Below, piece by piece: positions 28,778-38,168 of a DNA stretch of 38,168 nt. The notes under the pieces are model-generated. The model made no database searches, was not told the DNA's origin, and saw only the letters and a list, made by a program, of their open reading frames with translations. How positions within the stretch are numbered: the stretch's first letter is position 1; the number at the start of each line of letters is the position of its first letter. This stretch comes from Monoraphidium neglectum (taxonomy: Eukaryota; Chlorophyta; Chlorophyceae; Sphaeropleales; Selenastraceae): positions 3,309 through 41,476 of the forward strand of contig NW_014013521.1 of NCBI RefSeq assembly GCF_000611645.1, written 5' to 3'. Both the position numbers and the translations under genes were made by a program.

Positions 28778-31700
28778 TCATCGGTCGTCCTCCAGGTCGT
28801 CTACGTCAACGTCTTCGATGATAACGCGCACGCTCTGCACGCTGAGCGTGGACGGCAGCGTGCGGCCCCCATCAGCCGCCTGCTGGCCACCCAGCAGCGG
28901 CGCCCGTGCGCCGTCCGACTCGTCCGCGGGCGCCGCTGCCTGGACGGCCGCCCCGCCAAACGGCGTGCTGAGCGCCGGGACCCGGATCCGCCGAGACGCA
29001 TGGGTCGACCGCGAGGGGCGCAGCTGCCGCGCGCCACCAATAGGACCGGCGGCCGCCGGGACCTCGCCGGCGGCCACCACCGCAGCCGCCGCGGCCGCCG
29101 CCACGTCGCCCAGCTCCCCGCCCGCCGCGACGCTCATCTGCCGCGACGGCGCCGGCCCGCCGGTGCCGCCGGCGCCGCCGGCCGCGCGGGCGGGCGGGGG
29201 CAGCGAGCGCGCGCCAGAGCGCGGGCCGCTCCTCGCGCTGGTTCGCACGCTGCGGAGCAGAGAGCAGAGGCTGCCGTCGCCCTCGTTTGCGTCCTCGTAT
29301 ATCACAGAGAGGGCGCCGGACAGGGGGCACTTGGTGTAGGTGCACTTGAGGGGCGCCTCCCTGCCCTCTTCAGGGAAGAGAACGTAATGCTGGAACTGTG
29401 TGGATAGGACAGCAGGTTGTAACGCAAAAGGGGTGGAGGCAAAGGCACGTGGTTGCTTTGATGTGGGGTGCGGACAGGGTTGGAAAACGATGGGAGACAC
29501 ACAGGAGCAGCCGAGGAAGCACCGAGATTCTGTGCGGCGCGGAGGGTCAGGGCAGCAGCGGCTCGAGTCGACCCGAGACAGCATGTGCATTGGGGCGAAG
29601 CTAGCAAAGATAGCGAGGAATTTCAGGGGTTCCCCGCACCATGAAAATCGCGTCCATAAAAATGGAGATGATGGCCAGGCCTGGGCGTCCGAGGCGCGCG
29701 CGAGACGCGGTGCAGTCAGGTGTGCTGGCCCCGCCCCTGCCGCACGACGACGCAGGCCTGTGCAGGCGCCCCCCGCCTGGCCGCAATTGCCCACGAGTTG
29801 ACGGTCAGCATTGCAAACACAGGGTGCTCTAAAAGGACCCTTTGGCCAGCCCGGTTGGTGCACGAGAGCCTTGCCGCCCACCAAGTTTCACAGGGTTGGA
29901 GGTGATGGCTGCCCAGTTGCCGGCGCGCCAGCAGGTGACAAGCTGCTGTACCATGGACAGGATGCCGCCCATAAAATCGAGCAGGATGTTGAGGATCGAC
30001 CAGCCCTTGGTGCTGCGGCGCGCGCAGTTGAACATGACCTAAGGAGGGCGGGGATTGACGTCATCGGGCGAGATGTCGCACGCATCGTGTGTGGTTACGC
30101 ACGCGCCATTGTGTGCGTGTACATGAGTGCATGTGTGCGCCAGTGCACGCTCCTGGCATGCATCGCCAAGCGTCCTGGCCGGCTTGCCCATGTGCTCGGT
30201 GTGTTTTGCGCTGTGCTGTGCTGTGATGTGCTGTGCTGTGCTGTGCGGGGTGTGTGTGTGTGTAAGAGTGTTTGAGTAGGTAAGCGAAGGGACATGCGTG
30301 TGTGGGAGACCATACAGGCAGCCCTGAGCGACCTTGCTCTCCCCGACCCAAGCGCCCTGCAACTCCCCTGTACTGCGCCCCTCCTCCCCGTGGCCCGTGG
30401 GCGCCTTGTGTTGGCGGCCTGTGCCCTCCAACCCCAGGCTGCCTCGTACTCACGTTCCCCCTTGATGCACACCCACACACACACACACCCACATATACAC
30501 ACATACACACACATGCACACACAAGGGCACGCACGTACGCGCGCACACACACCTGGGGTACGTACTTGACCATAGTGACCTTCAAAACAGGGTGCAGAGG
30601 GCACAAATGCAGAGCAAGAGGCGGCCTCAACCACTGCGAATGCAGGCAAGCATGTGTCAAGCTGTCCAAGCCGTCCGCCTCTGCTGCCCAAGAAGTACGC
30701 GCAGCTCGTAGCCTTGCCAACACATACTGTGGTTCAAGGTTGATGTGGGGAGGCAGCGACACCCGCGACTCACCCCCATCTTTACATATGACAGAAAGTA
30801 GAGCCAGTCCCGCCAGAGCAGCCGCCCCGCCAGCCACGCCGGCGCCGCCCCGCCCCCAAGCCCGCCCCCCTCGCCGCCCCACAGCGCCACCGCCGCCGCG
30901 TACGCCCCCGCCGTCGCCGCCGCCGCCAGGACGCCGGCGCGCACGGCGCCGTGCACGCGCTGCCCGCCGCTCGGGTAGACCAGGCACTGGCAAAGCAGCA
31001 CCAGCGTGAGCACTAACGCATGGACAGCAAAGAACACGTCGTTTACGTCCACCGCAGTCTGGCAGTAACGATCCCCATCAAACCCTGCCTCCGAGGCTTC
31101 CCCAACGCCGTCACCGGAAGCGGAGGCGTAGCCCGCCGCGGCAGCTGCTGCGCGTGCGGCGGGGCTGGGTGCCGGTGGGGCGCTGCGCGGGCAGCCGAAG
31201 CCAAAGTAGATGCCGACGTTAAAGGTGGCGTAGGCAAACCAGCCAAGCAGGTTGAGGGCGAGAAAGTCAAAGGAGCTGCAGATGGGTGCGGTGAGCAGGG
31301 GGCGGGGGCGAGTTGCGGGCAGGGGTGGGCGTTTGAAGGGCGGGGACCTGCTCTGCTGAGCAGTGTGAGGTTCTGCTGCAGGGGCCCTGATGGCGGCGCA
31401 AGAGGGGCGACAGCACGGAGCGCGGCAATTTACAGCGTTGTAGCCGTCGAGGTGGATGCGCGGCGGCAACGGCGGCGGCAGCGGCTGCGGGGGCTGCGTC
31501 TCACAGGCCGGAGACGTCCTTTGTGAAGAGGTGGAGGATGATCTGTTGGGGCGTGGGTTTGGACGGGCACGGCGGGCAGGCGGGTCGGCGGCGGTCCGCT
31601 TGCGCACGTGCTGGCAGACGCCGGCGCGCCGGTTGCGCAAATGGCGGGGCGCTCAGGTCTGACTGTAGATGCCGCCCATGCATGACGGCGAGCGCGCGTG

Positions 31701-32114
31701 TTGACGGACACGTCCCCACTGCACTAGCTTGCGCTCACACACTGTAGAAAGCTCTCACACGCACGCGCGCCTGAGACCCACACATGAAAAACACACAATT
31801 ACACATACACACATGCTTGCGCACACACACACAGCACACAGCACGCTAGCGCCTGCCTGGGGGTAAAAGGAGAGGGACCAAGCTGCGGTGTAGGTCCATC
31901 CAGTGGCGCTCTGCACCTCGCCCCACGGCGGAGGGATCGAGGGGTTGGGATACAGCCAGCCGAGCGCGCAGCCGGCGACCGCCACGGCCATCAGCGTCAC
32001 CCAGCGCGGCGTGTGCCACAGCCGCGGCAGCAGGCCGCCGCTGCCGCCCGCCGGGCCGCACGAGGGGCGGCGACGGCGGGGCGCGCCCGGGCGCTTTGGG
32101 CGCACACTCGCCAT
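28778..32114 (-). CDS. Cystinosin-family PQ-loop lysosomal/vacuolar cystine transporter
   Basis: Seven exons join in frame: 31857-32114, 31505-31542, 30774-31275, 30553-30579, 29882-30038, 29640-29680, 28778-29395 (546 residues). Cystinosin exports cystine with a proton from lysosomes. The first PQ loop is SLSFYPQ (80-86) continuing to VSGLSFDFLALNL; the second is MVKYVPQ (269-275) with STKGWSILNILLDFMGG. Residues matching human Asp205, Asn288 and Asp305 are present (Asp178, Asn279, Asp296). FDIVF-like final helix AIISIFMDAIFM leads to QHYVLFP. Two insertions are unusual: an Ala/Gly-rich loop after the third helix and a roughly 195-residue hydrophilic tail with an acidic end and an APLLGG di-leucine-like sequence, possibly for sorting. 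Intron 1 has a GC donor. The start at 32114 is the first ATG in frame. Human cystinosin is 367 residues. Confidence 0.92.
30211..30245. repeat. (CTGTG)7 pentanucleotide repeat
   Basis: Seven units, one with a C-to-A change, sit in the fourth intron of the cystinosin gene, followed by a short GT run. Confidence 0.9.
30468..30525. repeat. (CA)n-rich microsatellite in cystinosin intron 4
   Basis: Interrupted CA repeat lies just inside the donor side of the intron downstream of the 27-base exon 30553-30579. Confidence 0.9.
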
Positions 32115-32769
32115 GCCGGCGCGCCCTTGCGGTTCTGGCAGCCTCAGGCACAATGATCTATTGCTACAGCCCTCACAGTTGGCTACTGGCCTCCGGAAGT
32201 ACACTGGCGAGCCTGGTGGGCGAAGCGCCCCCGCTGGTGCCGCTGGTGCCGCTCGCGCCTGGTGCGTTGCTTGCTGGCACCGCAGCTCAGCACAGGATCA
32301 ACTGTCACTGACACGGACACAGACAGCCCCACGCGTGTAAGTTCGCTGCGTTGATCACAACGGGAACGTGCGTGAGCTGTCGTGTAGTACGGTAACACAC
32401 ACCGATTCGAGTCTGATCGCGTCGTCATCCAGGTGTGGCCAACAGCAGTGACATGCGACGGGACATTTGCTTCGTTGGGTGCTGCTAACAGATAGGCAGC
32501 CCTCTGGCCTCTGGGATGCCAGCAATCGCAGCAAATCAGCAAAGGCTCGCTCGGCTGAGCTGGCTGTGTGCGCAAGCAGGCACAGAATCAGGAGCCTGGG
32601 CCGGGTTCGCTCAAGTACTGGAGATGCCAGTATTGTGCACAAAGGCTTTGGACAACAGTAGTGGCCGTAAGCAGATGGCGACCCCGCTCACCCACAAAGC
32701 GTGTTCTGATTACTGCTGAGTCACGGGCAGATTGGGGGTGAAGCGCTGTGCGACGACTGACCTCCACAA

Positions 32770-32890
32770 GTGCACACGAGCGCACGTGTGCGTGCATGTG
32801 CCTGCATGTGTTTATGTGCATGCATAATGCCTGCATGCGTGTATGTGCGTGCACGTGCGTGTACGTGAGCTTGCATGCGCGCACGAGTGC
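32770..32890. repeat. Alternating purine-pyrimidine (GTGCAT/GCACGT-rich) tract
   Basis: About 120 bases are built from CATG, GTGC and ACGT steps, largely alternating purine and pyrimidine, a composition prone to Z-DNA. It is degenerate and not a strict tandem array. Confidence 0.7.
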
Positions 32891-32892
32891 GC

Positions 32893-33684
32893 ATGAACTC
32901 GGCGGAGCTCAAGGCGTCTTTGACGAGTACTTCCATCCCCAGACTGCCAGCAGCTACAGCAGCAGCTGACACAGCAACAGCAGTGGCAGAGCTCGAGCAG
33001 GGCCATCTTCAAGCCAGTGTGCTCAAGGTCTCAAGGTTTCTGGACACCTGGAGCAGTAGCAGAGACAGGTGTGGGCGGGGGTGCACACGACCAGCATTGG
33101 CCCTCTTCCCGGGAAAATTGGGGTGCGCACAAGAACTATCATCTTGCAGGGCCTTGTCCGTAGATAATAGCAGCCGTATGATCCAGGTGGGACATGCACG
33201 CAGGGGGAAGAACTGGTCCCAGTATCGGCATGCGGCGCATCACATTGTTGGGGAACGCAGGGTTGCAGAAGCGCTCCTGTTGCTGGACGGCTGGCGCGCA
33301 CATCAGACCTTGAGACAATATTCAGGCGCAGGTTGTGCCGGTGCACCGTCCCGGCTTGGCGCCTTCAAAACGCCGTCCAGCCAACTCCCACAAGGCGGGT
33401 GGGCAACCCGATCGCGGGCCCTCAGTCCAGTGGCCATGTGCAGCGCGTCCCGTTCTTGGCTTCCCCCTTCGAATAACCATCGCCGATCGATAACCTGTCG
33501 TCTTGCATCTGACACCTTATACAGTAGTAATCAATGCGCGTCTCAGGGGACGCACCGAGTACTGCCTTGTCAGCATGGTCGGGCTCAAACGGAAATTTGC
33601 CACGCAGCGCTCATCATTTTCAAATCCCGGCCAGGACAGCGAAAGCAGGACACATTTCACCTGATACAGCCAGGTGCGCTTTAA
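32893..33684 (+). other. Weak open reading frame, doubtful gene
   Basis: From the ATG at 32893 the frame is open for 264 codons. Its first 55 residues (starting MNSAELKASLTSTSIP) look like plausible helical protein and end near a possible donor at about 33069 (ACAG|GTGTGG). The rest is compositionally irregular and carries many Cys and His, unlike the real exons in this window. A possible terminal exon after an ACACAG acceptor near 33763 would give a short tail. No family is recognised. It may be chance. Confidence 0.15.
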
Positions 33685-34848
33685 GCCAAGACGGCGAGAA
33701 TCGCACAAGCAGGTTCAGAGCGCGTGACAACAGCAACCCTGTCACACTGACATGCACACAGGCGTCCCTGCCGATCATCGACTTGCGCGGCAGCAGCGCC
33801 AGGAGCCTGCTGCCGACGGCGTAAGCGCAGGAGAGCAGTGCTTGCTTACAGCATTTTAATGCATGACAATTCAAGGCCAGGGAAGCCCTCGGGCGGCCAG
33901 ATGACGAAGCACCATTGTGCCGTCGAGCGGAAAAACGCCATCATGGAGTGGCTCACATGACGTGGCAGCTGCCGTTCTGCAGAGTCAGCATCTGGAGCAG
34001 CTCATGTGCCACTAGGCGCAAGACCAGCTGTCTGTCAGGTGCTGCTTCACTTTCCAAGCTTCATCCTGGCCTTTGCTGCCAGCCAGGTGCTGTAGCAGCC
34101 GTGCCTGTGGCGCCCATGAGGCCAATGCACCGGCCTTCGGACTTTGCTATGTAAACCACCAATTGATGCGCACTATGCTGACCTCACCTGGTGATAGCGC
34201 TGCAACCATATGGATTGTAAGTTGTGAGTAAAAAGAAACAATAATGCCGCAGCACATGGACTTCTGGCAGGCTCGCAGCTGGGGGTAATCACTCCCAGGC
34301 CATGCTGTTGCCTGAGTCATGGCCTCGAGCACCTCCGCAATGGCCGCCACACGTTACATTGTGCCCGTGCGGCCACCAGGTTTTGATTTTGCAAGATATA
34401 CTCCCTGGAGAAACCAATAGAGGCCGTCCGGGCACATTCTATGACAAACGGGCCACCCCGGTCAGCATGTCCAGGACCGTGCGTCATGCAGATTTGGGAT
34501 TGAGGATCTGGCCAAGGAACGAAGGTCGGTTAACACACACAAGCCGCAATTTCATCGCGCATTGCTTCCGGTGGTTACCTTTCTACCTCGTTTGAACCCA
34601 TTCCAGCCACGCCTCCTCGACGTGACTTTGCCCCCATCCCCAGGTGAGAGCGTGAGACCGCTCGTTATTGAAAGTTGTTGAGGCACGCTGAGCACATGTG
34701 TGCGTTGCACCTTGCAGCTTGGGGCTGGCACAGACCAATGTGCACCCTGCCCACCGTTTGCGCCACCCTCTCCCCGTTTGGATCCCCTGCCAAGCCCCGT
34801 TCCTGCTCCCAACGCCCAAATACAGGTGCGACCACCGCATCTGCCGCC

Positions 34849-35208
34849 ATGGCTCGCGCGCTCTTTGTGGCCGCCCTGGCCGTCATCCTCATGGTCGCGC
34901 CAGCCCTGGCGGCCCGCGACCTCAAGGGCCAGCGCCCCGACTATGGCGGGCTGCTCAACACCGTCACCGACACCGTGGCCGGCCTCCCCGTTGCCGGCCC
35001 CGTTGCTGGCTCACTTGTCACCGGCGTCCTTGACACCACTGGCAACCTTGTGACGGGCGTCCGCGGCGTCACGACGGGCTTGACCACAACTGTGAGCGGC
35101 CTCCCCATTGTCGGACCCCTCCTTGGCGGCGTCCTTGGCGGCGCTCCCCTCGGCAACATCCTTGTCAACTCTCCCCAGACTCCTCCCAGCACCGGCCTGC
35201 TGGGCTGA
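34849..35208 (+). CDS. Small secreted cysteine-free Gly/Val/Leu/Thr-rich protein
   Basis: A single exon encodes 119 residues. Residues 1-21 (MARALFVAALAVILMVAPALA) form a clear signal peptide, followed by a short charged start ARDLKGQRPDYGG. The remainder is almost uncharged, rich in Gly, Val, Leu and Thr, with no Cys, His or Trp. It contains an approximate internal duplication (GLPVAGPVAGSLVTGV and GLPIVGPLLGGVLGG) around a VTGVRGVTTGLTTTV segment. The start at 34849 is preferred over in-frame upstream ATGs (for example 34696) because it begins the signal peptide and has a GCCGCC leader with G after ATG. GC-rich third positions match the other coding exons. I do not recognise a family. A surface-active or wall-associated role is only a guess from composition. 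Confidence 0.75.
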   Translation: MARALFVAALAVILMVAPALAARDLKGQRPDYGGLLNTVTDTVAGLPVAGPVAGSLVTGVLDTTGNLVTGVRGVTTGLTTTVSGLPIVGPLLGGVLGGAPLGNILVNSPQTPPSTGLLG

Positions 35209-37074
35209 TGACGCTTCAAGTGCGGCTGCCACTGACATATCGCACCTTGGCGTGCATTCTGCACGTTCCTTTGTACCATGCCCAGTGTATGAATGTGAAT
35301 GACTTTTGGCTGGGTTGTCGGCGTGTGCATGTCGACCAGTGCTGCGTGAGGGTACAGTCGATGGGCCGCCTGCATCATTCTACAAGGGCGGGCTGCAGTC
35401 TCTAGGGTTGATCTTGGCCGCCAGCTAGCCGTGGTGCACATGCTGCCCTGACTCAAATGCCTGCGAACCGCAACAATCACACGAGTAACTTGAACTCCCC
35501 ACAAATACAGACTGGCGCTGGTCTTCAACTCCACCACAGCAGGCAGCGCCTGAAATGTCAAACAGGTGCTGGATGTTGCAGCCACCAGGTGCAAAAGGCC
35601 CATTCAGCGTCTCCAGTCCATGCTGTTGTTGTGAGCAGTTAAATGCAGCAATGGTTGTCGTGCACAATGGTGTTGGTGTTGGGCAGGTTATAAGATGACT
35701 TTGCTTGTGCAAGGGAGCATGCGGCAAGCCACAAATATTCATCCACAACCAGAGAATTGTTGTAGGTATGCGCTTGCCTTGGCATGTTGGCATCGCAGCA
35801 CTCGATTCAGCAGAAGTTCAGGGCTCAGCAAGTGCTGCAGATGACGAGAGCGTGCAGGAAGGCGCAGCATCAGGCACACCTTCATATTGTGCAGCAGGGT
35901 ATTCTGAGCTAACAGCTGAGTTTGGCTAACCCAGGGTTGACCTGGGCGCGGCAGACGTCCAGAGCGCGCACCAGCCCTGCTCGGACAGATGTTCTGCGGG
36001 CTGTTCAGCGGGCATATATGAATTCAGGCAAGTTGGACTTTTTTGCAGGGCAGGGCTCTTTGTCACTGCGTCTTCCCTCATGGCCTCAGCTCTGCAAATT
36101 GGTGTCCGCAACGGCCATGGCGTGCGGGCAAGGTGATGCTGGTAGGGGGTGAGAGAGGCAACCTTGTGGCCGGCTGCCTGTGCATGGTGAAATGCTGGCA
36201 GGTGCATGCCGCAAGCTTGCAGTGCCGCATACCTGCATCACGCTGTGGTGAGCAGCACGATTGCAGGCATGCGGGAACCTGGATTGCAAGACGTTGTGTT
36301 TCCAGCCCATGTCGCAATCGCAGCGCTGAGCATATCAGCAAGCCGAAGCTCACAGGGCCAGACTGCAGCTTCCGAGGGCCATTGCAGGCTGTACAACAGT
36401 GTCAGTGGGGAGGCAAAAGTGCAACGCGTGCGTGGCAGCGCCGGGGCTTGACAGGACGCCCCTTGTGCAGCACAGGCGGCAAACGTCGCCAAGCAAAACC
36501 GGACCTCAGGCACACGACCCCCACAGGTCAGCGACCCCGGCCGCTGAACCGTGTAGATGGTGTGGAGAAGTAGAATTCTATCCGTCACTTAGTGCCTCTG
36601 GCGTTTGCATGTCCTTTGCTGTGCTTGGCTATCAGCTGAAGCCTCGATGACTGCACTTGCTGTGCGGTGGCTGCGACGGGTGAGGGTCAGCGTCACCCGT
36701 CTGCCGGTGCAACGGCCAAGTTGACCGCGCGTACAGCTCACAAAATTCAAACGTTCAGTTGACACATGTGCGCTGTGCACCTTCTGACAGTAGCGGCTGC
36801 CCGATCTCTGCCCTCGAGTTGCAGCCCGCGGCGCGCCACAAGAAGCGCGCTTGCCTTTTGCTCTGACTGTGGAACTTTGTGACCGTTCTTAGCCGCTCGC
36901 TGCGTCGTCTCGCGACGAGTCTAGCACGCCAAGCCGAGGCAATGGGCACCTCGCAGCTCGAGCAGCTCAAAACGAGCGATGCCTATTCTCTCGTAAATAA
37001 GTGTGTATCTTGGACTTTTGTAGCGCCGACTCAGCCAGAGTGGCGTTAGCAGCCAGCTTCGCGGCCCCGGCAGT
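35209..37074. other. Intergenic region upstream of bZIP gene
   Basis: About 1.9 kb lies between the small secreted protein gene and the bZIP gene, both plus strand. Several open frames of 60-180 codons occur on both strands but none has coherent coding composition, a recognisable domain or supporting splice signals. The last 100-200 bases are probably the bZIP 5' UTR and promoter. No TATA box is evident. Confidence 0.5.
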
Positions 37075-38168
37075 ATGAGTTTCGAGTCTGAGGAGCAGCC
37101 GTCAGCGAAGCGCGGCAGGCCAGCGCGACCTGCCGCCGGGAGCATTTCACCTGCACAGGACATTGTTGGCGATCATGAAGCCAAACTTCAACGCCAGCAG
37201 CTCCTGAACAAGGCTGCGCAGCAGCGCTACAGGTGGGCGGGCGGTGGTGCCTCTGTGACGCGCACGTCTCTCGGGGCCAGCCCCACCTGGCGGGGTGCAG
37301 CGACGTCCTTACCCCTCCACTTCCTATGGCAAGCGTGGCTCCTTGGACCAAGCACCATCCGCGCCCAACTCTCCGCACCACTCCCCCCTTGTTGCTCCTT
37401 TGTGCCCGCCGCAGGCAGCGGCGCCGTGAGCGGGAGGGCACTGTGAAGGCCACCCTAGGACACATTCAGGAGACGAATTCGGCGCTCCAGGCGCAGGTCA
37501 TGGCACTGGAGTCCGCGCTCATAACCACCCAGATGGCCGCCGCCGCCGCCACGGCGCCGCTGCTGCTGCAGCCGCCGCTACTGGCGCCAGGGCAGCAGGC
37601 GCAGCTGCTGCAGCCGCAGGCGCCCCTGGTGATCGGCGGGCTGCCCATGGCGCCGGCCGCGCCGCCCGCGGCCGTGCCGCTGGTGCTGCTGCCGCAGCCC
37701 GTGGCGGGCGCGTCGTGCCAGCTGCAGCACGTGGCGGCGCGGGGGCCGGGGGTCGTCCTGCAGGCCGCCGCCAGCGAGGAGCTGTCAGGCCAGACTGGCC
37801 TGCAGAGCCAAGACTTCCCGCAATCCATGCCGCAGCACATGGCGATGCAGCACTACCAGTCCGACTTCCAGGGGTCGCCGCCCGCGCACTGCAGTGCCTC
37901 CCCAGTCGCCACCGCCGCTGCCGCCTCCGCCGCCGCCCCCGCCGCCGTGCCGCCCACGCTGCGCCAGCCCGAACGCGTGGGCAGCGGCTGCAGCAGCGCC
38001 TGCGCTGCGGCGCCGCCGCCGGCCCCGCAGCAGCCGCCGCCGCCGCAGCGGCCGCCGCTGCCTGTGATCGTGCCGAGCCCGGAGCACCGGGCGCGCCTGG
38101 CGGCTCTGCGCGAGTTTGTGCAGCGGCACGGCTTGCGCGAGCTGCACCTGACTGGCGGGGCCCTGCCG
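37075..38168 (+). CDS. bZIP transcription factor, 3' end outside window
   Basis: Two exons are visible: 37075-37232 and 37415 to the window edge, joined AG|G in frame, giving at least 304 residues. The basic region has the bZIP signature Asn-x7-Arg (Asn45 in NKAAQQRYR, Arg53), followed by QRRRERE. A leucine zipper comes after, with heptad d positions Val63, Ile70, Leu77, Leu84 and a positions Leu67, Asn74, Val81, Leu88. The Asn at the second a position is typical of homodimerising bZIPs. A short Lys/Arg patch (AKRGRPARP) near residue 11 may aid nuclear import or DNA contact. The rest is Pro/Ala/Gln-rich, activation-domain-like, with a charged helix EHRARLAALREFVQRHG near the edge. It acts in the nucleus binding DNA as a dimer; target genes are unknown. 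The intron splits the basic region exactly at the codon for Arg53. Confidence 0.9.

Larger units (their letters stand above)
32115..34848. promoter_or_regulatory. Intergenic region between divergent cystinosin and small secreted protein genes
   Basis: About 2.7 kb must contain the promoters and 5' UTRs of the cystinosin (minus) and small secreted protein (plus) genes. It includes a stretch of alternating purine-pyrimidine sequence near 32770-32890 and one weak candidate gene (see separate entry). I see no RNA gene, transposon or clear core promoter element. Confidence 0.4.

Noticed and set aside
28850..29407. Plus-strand open frames opposite the cystinosin tail
   Set aside because: Shadow of GC-rich last exon; no start context or family.
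32391..32420. GATTCGAGTCTGATC considered as a tRNA T-loop
   Set aside because: No flanking stem, anticodon arm or acceptor pairing could be found on either strand.
36043..36573. Plus-strand open frame of 176 codons upstream of the bZIP gene
   Set aside because: Irregular composition with many Cys, Trp and Arg, no domain, no supporting splice or promoter signal.

Overview
The window looks like nuclear DNA of a green alga (Chlorophyta). It is GC-rich, with many short introns (mostly GT-AG with G|GTG donors, some GC-AG), Ala/Pro/Gln-rich low-complexity protein segments and numerous (CA/GT)n microsatellites. The families present (PKHD1L1-like, UBXD1-like, cystinosin, bZIP) are eukaryotic. No rRNA, tRNA, CRISPR array, transposon or prokaryotic operon signal was seen. 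I cannot name the species.

Positions 1-23778 (minus strand) hold one giant gene that runs off the left edge. Joining exons by reading frame and splice sites gives about 57 exons and about 4,030 residues. The product is a secreted or surface protein of the fibrocystin-L (PKHD1L1) type. Its order is signal peptide, IPT/TIG domains, PA14, fibrocystin-type repeats, more IPT/TIG, a second PA14, more IPT/TIG, G8, right-handed beta-helix, a second G8, and a second beta-helix. A 652-base assembly gap sits inside one intron at a GT microsatellite. One exon needs a single added base to stay in frame.

Positions 23779-24802 are a shared upstream region with a divergent plus-strand gene (24803-27790, six exons). 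That gene encodes a UBXD1/UBXN6-like Cdc48/p97 adaptor with an SHP box, PUB domain and UBX domain. Convergent to it on the minus strand (28778-32114, seven exons) is a cystinosin-family PQ-loop transporter with conserved proton/substrate residues and an unusually long C-terminal tail. A mostly empty 2.7 kb stretch follows, then a single-exon gene (34849-35208, plus) for a small cysteine-free secreted protein. At the right edge is the 5' part of a bZIP transcription factor gene (37075 onward, plus).

The genes do not form a pathway. Shared themes are only loose: cell-surface or secreted products (PKHD1L1-like, small secreted protein) and endomembrane/lysosomal function (cystinosin, UBXD1-like). 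The most notable points are a near-complete animal-type fibrocystin-L architecture in an alga, three GC-AG introns that reading frame forces in three different genes, and the frameshift in the giant gene.
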